Assembly: GCA_038373865.1 (NCBI GenBank) | Contig: JAXGGA010002331.1 | Span: 60,836 to 124,835, forward strand | From: Uloborus plumipes | Lineage: Eukaryota; Arthropoda; Arachnida; Araneae; Uloboridae | Direction of reading: 5' to 3' | DNA length: 64,000 nucleotides | In this document: positions 35,701-39,826 of the stretch, piece after piece | Numbering within the stretch: the stretch's first letter is position 1 | Layout of the letters: each line of letters starts with the position of its first letter | Position numbers and translations under genes: made by a program | The notes under the pieces: generated by a model | The model's database searches: none | Told to the model about the DNA's origin: nothing | What the model saw: only the letters and a program-made list of their open reading frames with translations

Positions 35701-38700
35701 AAAGATCCTTAGAGTTCATTTTTGGTATACTCAATCTCCAGCGGCCCCTGACGGCACATACTAAAGCAAAACATCCAGGACCCTCAGGGGGAGGGGTGAT
35801 ATATGTTATAAAATCGCTATTTTTCGCACTTTTTAAAAATTGTTTGACAGGGGTCCAGACTAAACGGTAACTCGGATTGAGCTCTGCTTTTGCACCCACA
35901 TTTATTTTATCCCAAAGCTCGGCATAGGGGGATTTTCGACCCCCCACCCCCTCCCCCCTCGTTTTTATTTTCCGTATCTTTTCTCCCCGGGGGTCTTTAG
36001 TGTTGATTTTTGGTATGAATATTCTCGATGAGACATTGAGGACATTTTCCCAAAATTTACCCCCCGGGGTCATCGCACCCCGGAGTTATTAATGCTTAAA
36101 ATTGGTCCGATTTCTATCTACTAGCTCTGTTCAACATCTGAGCATTTATGTTTTCATTGTTGGGCCACGAGGAAAGAAAACTCAATGATTTATAATTTCA
36201 TCTGTTGCCAGTTTCTATTTGTTAACAAATAAAATATTTGTAATTGATTTTATTGCATAAGGCTTTTAAAAGGGATCTTCAATTTAGTTCATTTTAATAT
36301 GAGATCGGCAGTAAGGGTTGGGGTTTTTTTTTTTTTAACTTTTAATTTAATCGTAGTATTGTAAGCAACTAGCTTTGTTTTGTGTCGGTTCGGGTGGTAC
36401 ATTGTGATTGATTTCAAATTTATCCTAGACTGAAGAAGATCCTTGAACTTTTGCACCAAATGCATGCCGCCAAGAAAACCACAGATGTCGGACCGCCAAG
36501 AAAAATGTTGAAGGGAAAAAAAAACATGCAAAGTAAATTTTGAAGAGAAAAAAAAAACAGGCAAAGAAATAATATTAATGCAAAAACATGTGATATCTCC
36601 CCAAAAACAACAGTGTTGTAAAAAAATTCCCCGCCAAGAAAACCTTAAATACTCAGCCTTAAAAAGTTATGATATCGAGTTTTCCCTCCAAGTTTGTGCC
36701 AAACTACAACTAACCTGTATGTATAGTTCTTTTAAATTGTTTTCAGTCCTGCCAGGCGGGAAGTTTTTACTCATTAAGCAACCACCTCACAAGACAAAGC
36801 TTCCCGCCTGGCAAAACTGAAAACAATTTAAAAGAACTATACATACAGGTTAGTTGTAGTTTGGCACAAACTTGGAGGGAAAACTCGATATCATAACTTT
36901 TTAAGGCTAAGTATTTAAGGTTTTCTTGGCGGGGGATTTTTTTACAACACTGTTGTTTTTGGGGAGATAAATACTACGCCTCCTCTAAAAAAAATATTAC
37001 AAAGTAATACTGTTTCCAAACGTCGCCAAAATCAATGTTGCCGAAATGCGAAATCTATGAAAATGAAAAAAAAAAAAAAAAAATCCGCCAAATCTTTTAA
37101 TTAAGTCATTAGTATATTGGAAACAGGGTTGCCGGAAAAATACTACGCTCCTTATTTGGGCCGAAAAAATATTACCGTAGTATCAAAAATACTACGTCTG
37201 GCGACGCTGGAAGAAGAACGAAACAAAAATAAGTATGAACACGTAACCATGGTAACAACATGAAAAGTTGATTTCCTTTGATAAAATAATTCTTTTCATC
37301 TTTCTTTTCAGACAAATTTTATTATCGAGCTGAACCATTTTAGAATCGTTTGGCTTGCTTTACTGAAGGTAAGCCTTGAATTTCGGGATTCTAAAAACAA
37401 TTATTACAGCTCTCCTGATGATCGTAGAAACTTCGAAAAAACTTCATTTTGTGCAGAAAATTTCAAGCTTTCGAATGACATAAGACTTGAAAATGTGTGT
37501 GAAATATTTCTTCCCTATTTTATCGAATTTCCGCTAAGAATTCGAATAGAAAAAGAACGAAATGGAATTTTCGAAAAATCGCTTCGAGGTGCAAAACTAC
37601 ATGCTACAAACTAATTTTGTGCCAAGTGGCGTGAAAATCGACCGAACGGTTTTGGCGCTACGCACGTAACAGACAGAAAGACAGACCCACCTTCAGCTTT
37701 ATTATTAGTAGAGAAGTTGAAAACAGTATATAATGGAAATATTAATTGCTATGATAAAAAAAAATGTTACAGATGTAGAAATTAAAAAAAAAGATGATTT
37801 GAAATTTGACATTTTGAATCCAAATTATGGTTTTCGCAGTCATGAATTGCAATGGGTAAGTGTGTGTTTATGTATGCTGGCGCAGATGTGAACAAAATTT
37901 AACATATTTTAGACTTTTTTTTGATTGGAATTCCGTCGCTCATTTGTCATCGCCCTATTGAACCAATTCCCAATAGGAAACCAGCCAATAAGAAGACAAA
38001 ATGACAGAAAGGTGTACTTTTCGGTAAGGAGTCTGAACAGAAAAGAGGTGATCGATAAATAGATCACTGAAAGGGAGGGGGTAACGGGTTTATCTCAATT
38101 TTTTCTAGAACATGTTATGTCATAGTCATAGTTTAGCCTTGAATTCCGGCACACGTGATTTATTGTCCGCGAGCTTGAGCAGAACCGCTCAATTCGTCAG
38201 AACTCTAAGCGCTATTAATTTTACGTGAGTTTTCCATTAGATTTTCTTGCAAAATGGTTGTATTTTAGTAGAGCTCCCGCAAAGGAGCATTTTTATTTTG
38301 AATTAGGGTATTGGGCCCTATCATAGAATCGCTATATTGGTTAGCGTAGTTGAAATGATTACTGCAAGTATGTAAAGTATGTATGTAGTAAAAAACAATT
38401 TTTATCGCAAAACTTGTCATCCTTTCCTAGCAAACAACTATAGTCCACTTATAACATCGCCGAATCAGAACACAACAAGCAAAACTCACCACTGATGCCC
38501 TCCGTCCAGGCAACAGAGGCCTGCGCGGTCGTCGATGGCACCGGGCTGACCCTTGGCTGTGATTCAACCTCTTGCTCCTGCCTGGCTGCTGCTTGGGGGC
38601 GCGGCGTGGGCGCGACGATGACGACGCAGGGCACTGTGGCTCGAGACGAGACTTTGTAGGTGAGAACGTTGAAGACGGCGAGCAGGACGTTGAACAGCAC

Positions 38701-38742
38701 GAAGACGACCACGAATAGGCGGCCCTCGTTCCGAAGCCACAT
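2580..38742 (-). CDS. B4GAT1-like: Glycosyltransferase family 49 protein, B4GAT1-like (whole gene, 7 coding exons)
   Basis: Joining the exons 38742-38490, 20297-20142, 17069-16726, 14709-14591, 11882-11682, 4184-4004 and 2774-2580 gives one open frame of 482 residues. All six introns are GT-AG and all split codons agree (phases 1, 1, 0, 2, 2, 0), which strongly supports the model. The product is a type II membrane protein: a short basic N-terminus, a hydrophobic segment at about residues 8-28, then a Pro/Gln-rich stem and the catalytic domain. Family landmarks are PYPINVARN (257-265), a DIE triplet at 279-281 in the place of the DXD metal site, WEP (390-392), DERLTWEG (404-411) and LVHAPG (437-442). 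The known vertebrate relative, B4GAT1, adds glucuronic acid in the Golgi to prime the matriglycan chain on dystroglycan. Arthropods have several relatives, so orthology and exact acceptor are inferred. Introns total about 35 kb and are full of transposons. The promoter was not found. Confidence 0.9.
2855..3034. mobile_element. 172-bp MITE with TTAA target duplication
   Basis: Bases 2859-3030 have terminal inverted repeats of over 40 bases starting ACCGCGAAGAGATGGCGGGT, flanked by TTAA at 2855-2858 and 3031-3034. TTAA duplication is typical of piggyBac-type elements. A diverged relative lies at 39582-39758. The element sits within the last intron of the glycosyltransferase gene, roughly 85 bases from the exon 7 acceptor. 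Confidence 0.75.
3104..3310. mobile_element. hAT MITE, about 207 bp
   Basis: The ends CAGCGGTTTCCAAACTTT and GGAACCGCTG are inverted and match the usual start of Charlie/hAT-type MITEs. The flanks GTATAGAG (left) and CTATAGAG (right, after one extra G) fit a mutated 8-bp duplication. No coding region. Confidence 0.6.
3311..4003. other. Intron sequence with degenerate GACTCC-type repeat
   Basis: From about 3640 to 3900 there are scattered short units of the kind CCGACTCC, ATTCCGATTCC and GCAGCTATGG arranged as a loose duplication (the phrases around 3682 and 3796 resemble each other). Nothing else is recognised in this part of the last intron. Confidence 0.4.
4004..4184 (-). CDS. B4GAT1-like: B4GAT1-like gene, exon 6
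   Basis: Encodes residues 358 (part) to 418. The acceptor is CTCCTCTTTCAG ending at 4185 and the donor CAG|GTAAG begins at 4003. It carries the segments LGVFEITKRQVPR, AWEPIYIGTNDEPPYDERLT and WEGKRDKMSQ. The WEP...YDER...G...K/R-x-Q pattern is the most recognisable block shared by B4GAT1 and LARGE-type family 49 domains. First base completes an AGA arginine codon with exon 5. Confidence 0.93.
4185..5104. other. Intron 5, right part; no gene seen
   Basis: Unique-looking AT-rich DNA with a short G run near 4864. Short open frames here show no codon structure or homology that I can recognise. Confidence 0.4.
5105..5176 (+). tRNA. tRNA-Glu (UUC)
   Basis: The 7-bp acceptor stem pairs TCTCATG (5105-5111) with CATGGGA (5169-5175). 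The anticodon stem TCTGA/TCAGA encloses the loop CTTTCGT with anticodon TTC. The T arm is CCGGG-TTCGAAT-CCGG with the expected internal box B, and the D arm TCTAGTGGTTAGG gives box A. All four arms are intact, so this is probably a working gene. It is followed after only three bases by tRNA-Gln, and both lie inside an intron of the minus-strand glycosyltransferase gene. A decayed copy of the pair is at 40.4 kb. Confidence 0.8.
5180..5251 (+). tRNA. tRNA-Gln (UUG)
   Basis: A full 72-base cloverleaf: the acceptor GGTTCCA pairs with TGGAACC; the anticodon stem CTGGA/TCCAG holds the loop CTTTGAA with anticodon TTG at 5213-5215; the T arm reads CCGAGTTCAAATCTCGG. It is very close to the general animal tRNA-Gln(UUG). 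The CTT-TTT-like tract just after (TTGATTTTTTCC) would act as a polymerase III terminator. Confidence 0.93.
5252..6202. other. Intron sequence downstream of the tRNAs; part duplicated at 40.5 kb
   Basis: About 230 bases after the tRNAs (to roughly 5480) are related to 40516-40690, so the tRNA pair was copied with its flanks. The remaining part up to 6.2 kb is unique and AT-rich with no supported feature. Confidence 0.5.
6205..6945. mobile_element. Degenerate mariner/Tigger-type MITE
   Basis: Left end CAGTAAAACCCTATTCATAC after TA; right end near 6923-6945 reads GACGTATAAACGATGCTTTA, an imperfect inverted match. Internal phrases on sending and returning sides (TACGACGTTTTC, TTATACGTTTTC, TTTATACGCCG) repeat the same theme. 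A long T tract lies at 6471-6492. Boundaries at the right are approximate. Confidence 0.45.
7080..7325. repeat. A-rich low-complexity tract
   Basis: About 245 bases made almost only of A and T in AAAAT/AAATAA-like units. It has no inverted ends and no unit of constant length. Confidence 0.7.
7326..8207. other. AT-rich intron sequence; nothing recognised
   Basis: Contains an A run at 7413-7429 but no exon, RNA gene or repeat boundary that I can support. Confidence 0.4.
8232..9560. mobile_element. Element X with 30-bp inverted ends and ATAT target duplication
   Basis: Bases 8236-9556 begin CGCACGCCTAGAAGAATACT and end with the inverted form, continuing to match for about 30 bases (through GTCACAACTCA). 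ATAT flanks both sides (8232-8235, 9557-9560). The uninterrupted relative near 51290 reads GGTGATATGTGACATTTG, which is the empty site and confirms a 4-bp duplication. Without the palindrome it contains (8311-9374), element X is only about 260 bases, so it is itself a MITE. Confidence 0.75.
8307..9378. mobile_element. 1064-bp palindromic element, ATGA target duplication
   Basis: Bases 8311-9374 are a near-perfect inverted repeat with arms of about 500 bases, starting GGGTCATTCTATGTGAAATC. The flanks are ATGA on both sides (8307-8310 and 9375-9378). The centre near 8842 carries the smaller palindrome GTACCTCAGAACCAGACTAA that also exists alone at 43.29-43.44 kb. No open frame is conserved between the arms, so this is non-coding fold-back DNA. 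Confidence 0.8.
9836..10066 (-). mobile_element. MITE, about 240 bp, family A, copy 1 (inverted)
   Basis: Ends TTGAAGGG at left and AAGCCCTTCAA at right, next to an inner GCCCCTTCATCCTC block. It is the reverse complement of the elements at 20708-20947 and 62890-63127, sharing phrases such as CTTACCTGTATCCATTGCTT and GGTTTTGTCGTTAGTG. It lies 48 bases from the end of the neighbouring MITE. Confidence 0.7.
10067..10738. other. AT-rich intron sequence; nothing recognised
   Basis: No exon, repeat boundary or RNA gene that I can support. Confidence 0.4.
10739..11520 (+). repeat. Dispersed repeat related to 31.85-32.29 kb (two partial units)
   Basis: Two tandem-like segments each carry a phrase of the type CCAATCGCT followed by a G run, then GATTTTT and TCAACAAT-GCGAA (near 10885 and 11255). 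The same series occurs at 31910-32060, and its tail (ACAAATAAAA, then GTAATCAATTTAATCAAGGC) is also seen at 32080 and 36225. It is a decayed interspersed repeat of unknown class. Confidence 0.55.
11682..11882 (-). CDS. B4GAT1-like: B4GAT1-like gene, exon 5
   Basis: Encodes residues 291 (part) to 358 (part). The acceptor is CCTTCTCCTTCAG and the donor is CCCAG|GTAAG. Key segments are FLKLISRLAAEEAG, RVFTLPIFEIKKEFPPPKTK, EELVKRVKGGHAIFFHKW and VCDACQNFP. The P-x-FEI...K-x-EL...A...FH...C-x-x-C pattern matches the central part of B4GAT1, where the human protein has PAFEIR and a CSRCQ motif. The first G completes an AGG codon from exon 4. Confidence 0.93.
11927..13036. mobile_element. TTAA-type MITE, copy 1 of an adjacent pair, split by a hAT MITE
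   Basis: Left end CCCTTTATGTCCCAAATTAC after TTAA (11927-11930); right end GGGCATAAAGGG at 13021-13032 followed by TCAA. The ends and the TTAA target fit piggyBac-type non-autonomous elements. A hAT MITE (12022 to about 12762) interrupts it nine bases after GATATACC. The rest corresponds to copy 2 at 13056-13894, including the block ACCTCTCAGCAAAGTACAAG. The left end lies only 44 bases upstream of the exon 5 acceptor. Confidence 0.7.
12022..12762 (+). mobile_element. hAT MITE rich in ATCGGC units (3' end lost)
   Basis: Starts TAGGGATGCACCGATTAATC, has many ATTAATCGGC units at both ends and an AT-rich middle. The same element, inverted and complete with an 8-bp duplication, lies at 52825-55305. 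At the right end the expected GGTGCATCCCTA is missing and the sequence changes after GCTTATC, so the copy is truncated. Confidence 0.75.
13052..13898. mobile_element. TTAA-type MITE, copy 2, split by a CAGTGA element
   Basis: Left end CCCTTTATGGCCCAAATAAA after TCAA; right end CACATAAAGGG followed by TTCA. It repeats copy 1 at 11931-13032 in the same orientation, 23 bases downstream of it. A 539-bp CAGTGA MITE is inserted at TA right before TACCGAG, which is almost the same point where the hAT MITE entered copy 1. Confidence 0.7.
13139..13681. mobile_element. Tigger/mariner-type MITE, 539 bp (CAGTGA family, copy 1)
   Basis: Bases 13141-13679 run from CAGTGAGCTCTCACTAATAC to CATAAGTGAGAGTTCACTG, flanked by TA on both sides. 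Subterminal units of the type CACTTATGCGCC recur near both ends. The second copy is 48345-48918. The 121-residue frame that crosses it has no recognisable motif. Confidence 0.75.
13900..14590. other. Intron 4, right part, with a fragment of a Tigger-type MITE
   Basis: Around 14272-14410 the phrases GCGAACCTCGTTAAAACGAT and GTTCGTTTCAAGCGTG resemble the 157-bp MITE at 39829-39985, but the outer ends are worn. Near 14425-14460 a TACGAGGTATGA unit is repeated. Nothing else is recognised. Confidence 0.45.
14591..14709 (-). CDS. B4GAT1-like: B4GAT1-like gene, exon 4 (metal-binding motif)
   Basis: Encodes residues 252-290 and two bases of 291. The acceptor is TTTTTTGCAG and the donor CCCAG|GTAAG. 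It begins SKKLPYPINVARNTARQ and continues ARTRYVLASDIELYPS. NxARN followed by SDIELYPS is the family 49 signature; DIE at 279-281 stands in the DXD position that binds the metal and UDP-sugar. The first 39 bases of this exon exist a second time at 15360-15398 in the upstream intron (see there). Confidence 0.93.
14671..15359. repeat. Tandem duplication unit 1 (689 bp) overlapping exon 4
   Basis: Unit 1 runs from inside exon 4 to just before the second copy. Unit 2 (15360-15931) matches it at a shift of 689 bases with only a handful of substitutions, except that 117 bases (14856-14972) are absent from unit 2. Each unit holds on the minus strand a 3' piece of exon 3 followed by intron, then the 5' piece of exon 4. 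Confidence 0.85.
14973..15128 (-). pseudogene. Exon 3 partial copy (pseudoexon) in unit 1
   Basis: On the minus strand this resembles the 3' half of exon 3 (16726-16900): phrases corresponding to WDTA and APINCSAG remain readable. The acceptor half of the exon is absent and an in-frame stop follows soon after APINCSAGYDQSS. It therefore cannot replace exon 3. Confidence 0.75.
15360..15398 (-). pseudogene. Truncated duplicate of exon 4 (5' third only)
   Basis: Keeps the TTTTTTGCAG acceptor and codons for SKKLPYPINVARN, but the tandem junction removes the DIE metal motif and the donor site. If spliced in, it would need to read into intron DNA. Most likely ignored by splicing or a source of aberrant transcripts. 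Confidence 0.75.
15360..15931. repeat. Tandem duplication unit 2 (572 bp)
   Basis: Near-identical to unit 1 minus 117 bases. It starts within the exon 4 sequence, so it carries an exon 4 acceptor and the first 39 exon bases (15360-15398: SKKLPYPINVARN) that then run into GGGGTGGAG without a donor. It also holds a second pseudoexon of exon 3 (15548-15700). Confidence 0.85.
16020..16560. repeat. Older duplication unit 3 with exon 3 pseudoexon
   Basis: The same order of blocks as in units 1 and 2, but more diverged. On the minus strand 16130-16300 reads ISETSMGPQKLDCTWDTAEM followed by EIYAPINC and then a TGA stop where exon 3 has TCG. The following intron block (CTGTACTAAAAGTTTCTTTT near 16418) matches the ones near 15260, 15830 and 17855. 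Confidence 0.7.
16726..17069 (-). CDS. B4GAT1-like: B4GAT1-like gene, exon 3
   Basis: Encodes residues 137 (part) to 251. The acceptor is CTCTTAACAG; the donor is AAAC|GTAAAT, weaker than the others. It begins the catalytic domain: GPEPGFNESVTLSTQGTYEF, LQHVPELCRRWEGPVSVSVY, APGTDLPVAVRKILYLRNC, VRLNVTWHLIYE. TLSTQGT...LP-LC-RW-GP-S-SVY is typical of the N-terminal part of family 49 domains. Sites NES, NCS and NVT could be N-glycosylated. The 3' half has three decayed copies at 14.97, 15.55 and 16.13 kb. Confidence 0.93.
17750..17935. repeat. Flank of the original duplication unit (unit 4)
   Basis: The block from TGTGTGCGTTTTATGGCTTA to GGTGAAGGCTTCC is related to blocks at about 15210-15335, 15780-15905 and 16380-16530. 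This sets the intact exon 3 (16726-17069) plus its upstream intron as the ancestral unit of the array. Confidence 0.6.
17936..20141. other. Intron 2; a probable tRNA-derived SINE fragment, otherwise nothing
   Basis: On the minus strand at about 18223-18300 lie a box A-like TTACCGAGCGCTAGAAGC and a box B-like GGTTGTGGGTTCAATTCC in the usual spacing, which fits the head of a tRNA-derived SINE. The remaining 1.9 kb is AT-rich with no supported feature. Confidence 0.45.
20142..20297 (-). CDS. B4GAT1-like: B4GAT1-like gene, exon 2 (stem region)
   Basis: Encodes residues 85 (part) to 137 (part), reading GINSSTTPHTRRIVVKNTTE, then EPTVVPLNVTSLWDVEKRDK and YTIVKRYIPAE. The acceptor is ATTTTCCAG and the donor GAAG|GTGAGA. 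Both split codons agree with the neighbours: GCT with exon 1 and GGT with exon 3. It links the stem to the catalytic domain; NSS, NTT and NVT are potential glycosylation sites. The low conservation expected for a stem makes the splice agreement the main evidence. Confidence 0.88.
20365..20683. mobile_element. MITE, 313 bp, copy 2 (TAA target)
   Basis: Bases 20368-20680 equal 8-320 in length and differ at only a few positions. TAA flanks both sides (20365-20367 and 20681-20683). The clean 3-bp duplication fits PIF/Harbinger-type transposition. It lies 70 bases upstream of the exon 2 acceptor in the big first intron. Confidence 0.8.
20708..20947 (+). mobile_element. MITE family A, copy 2
   Basis: Runs from TTGAAGGGTTTGGAGGATGA to AAGCCCTTCAA and shares long phrases (GGTAAGCAATGGATTCAGGT, AAACTTGGTGCATCAAAAAG) with 62890-63127 and the inverted copy 9836-10066. 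It lies just 25 bases after the 313-bp MITE. Confidence 0.75.
20950..22730. other. Intron 1 sequence with fragments of the GTACCTCAGAACC family
   Basis: At 21980-22030 and, more decayed, at 22230-22290 lie single arms of the palindromic GTACCTCAGAACC repeat. Near 22320-22450 there are GACTCCGACTCT-like units. Nothing else is recognised. Confidence 0.45.
22790..23560. repeat. Left arm of a large inverted repeat
   Basis: From about 23050 to 23560 the sequence is the reverse complement of 24810-24852 plus 27829-28340: shared phrases include AATCGGCGATATTTAG, CCACTTGGCGATATAT, ATTTCAATGCAGA and GTAAAAGGAAGTAGTGT. The outer part begins TAGTAAAGGAAGTATTGTGA and holds a GTAT microsatellite (22990-23025). 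A third, single arm copy is at 34750-35215. Confidence 0.65.
23707..24528. mobile_element. Palindromic element inside the inverted-repeat spacer
   Basis: Arms of about 190 bases: AGTGGCAACGAATTCTCACC at 23708 and its complement ending near 24528, then GCTAGCTGAAACGCTCCCTA and further inward AACTGGATTTTGGTGTAAAT. The middle 450 bases also contain weaker inverted matches. No clear target duplication was found. Confidence 0.65.
24947..25336 (+). pseudogene. hAT transposase, C-terminal fragment
   Basis: The frame contains CIALRIFCTLPSTIAQAEKA, FSKLGNQIKTW and GQDRLNYLAILGID, which is the hAT dimerisation domain (the LP-T-A-AER-FSKL...RL--LA-L-I pattern). This domain mediates transposase multimerisation. 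Only the last 110 or so residues of the transposase are left; the zinc-finger and most of the catalytic part are missing between the left end and here. It cannot encode an active enzyme. Confidence 0.85.
25495..27205 (+). mobile_element. piggyBac element, internally deleted (1703 bp)
   Basis: Bases 25499-27201 are flanked by TTAA at both ends (25495-25498, 27202-27205). The ends CCTTTTAATTGCC and GGCATTTAAAGGG are inverted, and a subterminal block GTTCCCAAATGGGAACAT, itself palindromic, occurs near both ends (25520 and 27055) and as CCCAATTGGGAACATTGG near 25863. The element holds transposase remnants but not the DDE core. Confidence 0.85.
26322..26870 (+). pseudogene. piggyBac transposase, N-terminal remnant with frameshift
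   Basis: From the Met at 26322 (MGSKEKFLTLQKAIEYFEAL) the frame gives an acidic N-terminal region with DSDESADS, ICQLPPDETGAITDEEDVND and a basic KSKRKRKSSKKE patch, typical of piggyBac-family transposases. It stops at 26679. Homology-like sequence goes on in other frames: SFPELANLSSVEIFQIF, then after a frameshift LGHLSKMTELYAMQKGEQLD, the start of the family's conserved catalytic region. The remaining DDE domain is absent. The upstream part of the open frame (25941-26321) does not look like transposase. Confidence 0.75.
28341..29260. other. Intron sequence with two arms of the GTACCTCAGAACC family
   Basis: At 28650-28680 and 28815-28850 lie ACTTACGTTAGTCTGGTTCT-type arms, in the opposite orientation to the ones at 21.98 and 22.23 kb. 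No gene is seen. Confidence 0.5.
29262..30234 (+). mobile_element. Tigger/pogo-type DNA transposon relic
   Basis: The unit GGGGATGAATGGGACA occurs twice near the left end (29281, 29313), and in both orientations near the right end (29988-30052 and 30208-30226), next to CCCACCCTCCCC-TA. The interior carries both ends of a transposase gene. TA at the right end fits a Tc1/mariner/pogo target; the left boundary is worn and approximate. Confidence 0.65.
29677..29960 (+). pseudogene. Tigger/pogo-type transposase, both ends kept, middle deleted
   Basis: From ATG at 29677 the frame reads MPRNWKKKTERIRGASST, then IKEAVNEVVLKGMPVRTVAD and AFNLSKST, followed by TAA and, in the same frame, DRYVKEGKQ. 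This is a Psq-type helix-turn-helix DNA-binding domain, as at the N-terminus of Tigger/Jerky-like transposases. At 29904-29960 another frame gives KEAIEKQAMEKAKKQNTKH and stop, the lysine-rich C-terminal tail. The DDE catalytic part is missing, so it is dead. Confidence 0.72.
30435..30664. mobile_element. TTAA-type MITE, 222 bp (CCCATTAATGCC family, copy 1)
   Basis: Bases 30439-30660 run from CCCATCAATGCC to GGCATTAATGGG and are flanked by TTAA on both sides. A longer relative is at 46276-46789, sharing TTGGGACCGTCCCTAAAAA-like and AACACTATTATTTAGTTGAA-like blocks. Piggybac-type target and ends; no coding region. Confidence 0.8.
31225..32290 (+). repeat. Interspersed repeat (ATATAGAAGAAAG family)
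   Basis: Begins with the short palindrome TTTCTTCTATATCTAATATATAGAAGAAA, read here only in part, continues through TCTGTCTGTGTGTCTGTGAG, and ends with GATATAGAAGAAAGTTTCGT and GACGGCCACGACAGCTAG. The tail phrase is seen again at 50735-50775. The middle part resembles 10.74-11.5 kb. It is an abundant-looking, non-coding family; the class is unknown. Confidence 0.5.
31506..31800 (+). repeat. Tandem repeat, period about 143 bp, two full units
   Basis: GTGGAGCAATCGCACGTGTT begins at 31506, a matching GTGGAGTAATCGCACGTGTT at 31649 and a third start GTGGAGCAATC at 31793. The units carry ATTGGTCCATAGGTAGACCC. They lie within the surrounding interspersed repeat. Confidence 0.8.
33148..33345. mobile_element. 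Hairpin MITE, about 186 bp
   Basis: Arms of about 85 bases: CGGCAGTTTGAAGAAGGGAA at 33155 and its complement ending at 33339; loop near 33240-33250. ATTGAA occurs directly on both sides (33148-33153 and 33340-33345) and may be the target duplication. Confidence 0.75.
33404..33485. repeat. 82-bp hairpin repeat
   Basis: Arms of 31 bases, TTTCAGAAAGGGCGTAAG with its complement CTTACGCCCTTTCTGAAA, with a 20-base loop. It lies 60 bases after the larger hairpin MITE. Confidence 0.75.
33490..34749. other. Intron 1 sequence; nothing recognised
   Basis: Contains an A tract at 34211-34232. Short open frames show no recognisable domain. Confidence 0.4.
34750..35215 (+). repeat. Single-arm copy of the 23-28 kb inverted repeat (holds the hAT empty site)
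   Basis: From ATCTGGTATGGACCCCACGC to CCCCTTGGAACATTCGAATG it follows the right arm at 24810-24852 plus 27829-28290. The uninterrupted AGTAGATGCCTTAAGTG at 34801 is the pre-insertion state of the hAT target. Confidence 0.7.
35216..36590. other. Repeat-like DNA with CCGCCAAGAAAA motifs and a 174-codon open frame
   Basis: The motif CCGCCAAGAAAACC or close forms occurs near 35575, 35598, 36468 and 36492 and again at 36.63 and 36.93 kb. The minus-strand open frame 35549-36073 contains two related segments (FIPKINTKDPRGE and SIPKMNSKDLYGA), showing an old DNA-level duplication. I do not regard it as a gene. Confidence 0.45.
36595..36968. mobile_element. 374-bp hairpin element
   Basis: Arms of about 165 bases, ATCTCCCCAAAAACAACAGT with its complement at 36949-36968, continuing to CTGCCAGGCGGGAAG and CTTCCCGCCTGGCA; loop of about 35 bases near 36765-36795. 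No clear target duplication. Confidence 0.75.
36969..38489. other. Intron 1, 5' part; nothing recognised
   Basis: AT-rich with an A tract near 37069. No exon or RNA gene supported; the part just after exon 1 carries no obvious repeat boundary. Confidence 0.4.
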
Positions 38743-38748
38743 CCGCGC
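38490..38748 (-). CDS. B4GAT1-like: B4GAT1-like gene, first coding exon
   Basis: The chosen start is the ATG at 38742-38740 (MWLRNEGRLF). A good acceptor (GATTGTTTCCGACTTTTCCAG) ends at 38749, only six bases before this ATG, so an untranslated exon lies further upstream. The more upstream ATG at 38784 would lie inside that splice site and is less likely. The exon encodes a basic N-end, the hydrophobic anchor VVVFVLFNVLLAVFNVL (about 11-27) and a Pro/Gln/Ser-rich stem, ending EGIS plus one base at an AGTG|GTGAGT donor. This is the standard layout of a Golgi type II enzyme. It is notably more GC-rich than the surroundings. Confidence 0.85.
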
Positions 38749-39581
38749 CTGGAAAAGTCGGAAACAATCATGCGACGGAAACATACAGGGATACTGTTTG
38801 ATTTTCAGCAGTAAGTAACCGCCCCTAAGCCAGGGCTAAGGCAGAAACATGCAATACACTACCAATTCGTTCATTCCACCCATGGATTTCACACACTCCA
38901 GGATCCCCCACACCTACCACTAAACCGGGATAGGGCCCTGAAGAGCGCTCTCTTCTTTTTGAACCAGACCAAGGATCGAGCAAACAATTGGCCCGACACC
39001 CACAGAGGTATCGTTTCACTTGGAGGACTTTGTGACCACGACATTGTTAACGTCCCCCAGCCACCATTAACGAAGACGGTAGGTCACGAGTCCGACGCCT
39101 TACCGATCGGATTACCACGGTTCTCCATCCATGGACTGCAGTTTCAGGCTTTTTGGCACTCGTCAGCATGGAACAGGAAAGAACCCGAGTTGGAGGCAAA
39201 AATCCTCTTTTGAGCAAAGAGAGTCAAAAAAACTGGTAGCTAATATGAATTTTTTCTGGCGACCTCGGACGTATTTGTGCATGCCTCTGGTTTCTGCTGA
39301 TTTTGTCAAAACAGGGGTGATGGTGTTAAGAGAGATAAAGAGTGTGAAGAGATTTTGCTTTAGTTTGTTCTGTTTTTCGTTGAGTTCGTTTTTGACGTGT
39401 TGGTTTGCGCTTATGTTTTCTTTTTTAATTTATTCCCTTTCCTTTTCAGTTCTAGAAAAATAAAACAGTATCGAACTAAGCAGAAATGCTACCATGGAGC
39501 AGTTTCTTCATCAAGCTGTCACCCCTTTTGAAATAAAGCCATTCAACGGTGCTTGGCGCGCCGTTCGAGGTTGGACAGTAC

Positions 39582-39758
39582 TAAAGTAAGACTGCGAAAA
39601 GATGGAAGATGGACTGGAAGCGGAAACGGACCTTTTCATTTGGAAATAGGTTGGATTAGAATAAACGTCCGACCTCACTGCTTACTCGTTCTTACAGATC
39701 CAACCTTTTTCCAAATGAAGTGGTCCGTTTCTGCTACCAGTCCATCCGCGGTCTAGTT
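39582..39758. mobile_element. Diverged relative of the 2859-3030 MITE
   Basis: GAAGATGGACTGGAAGCGGA with ACGGACC at left and GGTCCGTTTCTGC with ACCAGTCCATC at right are inverted, and both match the 172-bp element near exon 7, as does the phrase GAAATAGGTTGG. Ends are worn. Confidence 0.6.
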
Positions 39759-39826
39759 TTGCAACTGATTCATTCGCTTTAAAAACACTGAATATCCAAA
39801 AATGTTTGACATATAACGATTATGAA

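Noticed and set aside
35549..36073. 174-codon open frame on the minus strand
   Set aside because: Its two halves repeat each other at DNA level, it has no recognised domain, and it overlaps a motif-rich repeat region. The open frame is probably a by-product of locally higher GC.
38427..38784. Upstream ATG at 38784 as the start of the glycosyltransferase, and the two other overlapping frames
   Set aside because: A strong acceptor lies between this ATG and the next one. The alternative frames do not continue into exon 2 and lack the membrane anchor followed by a matching phase.
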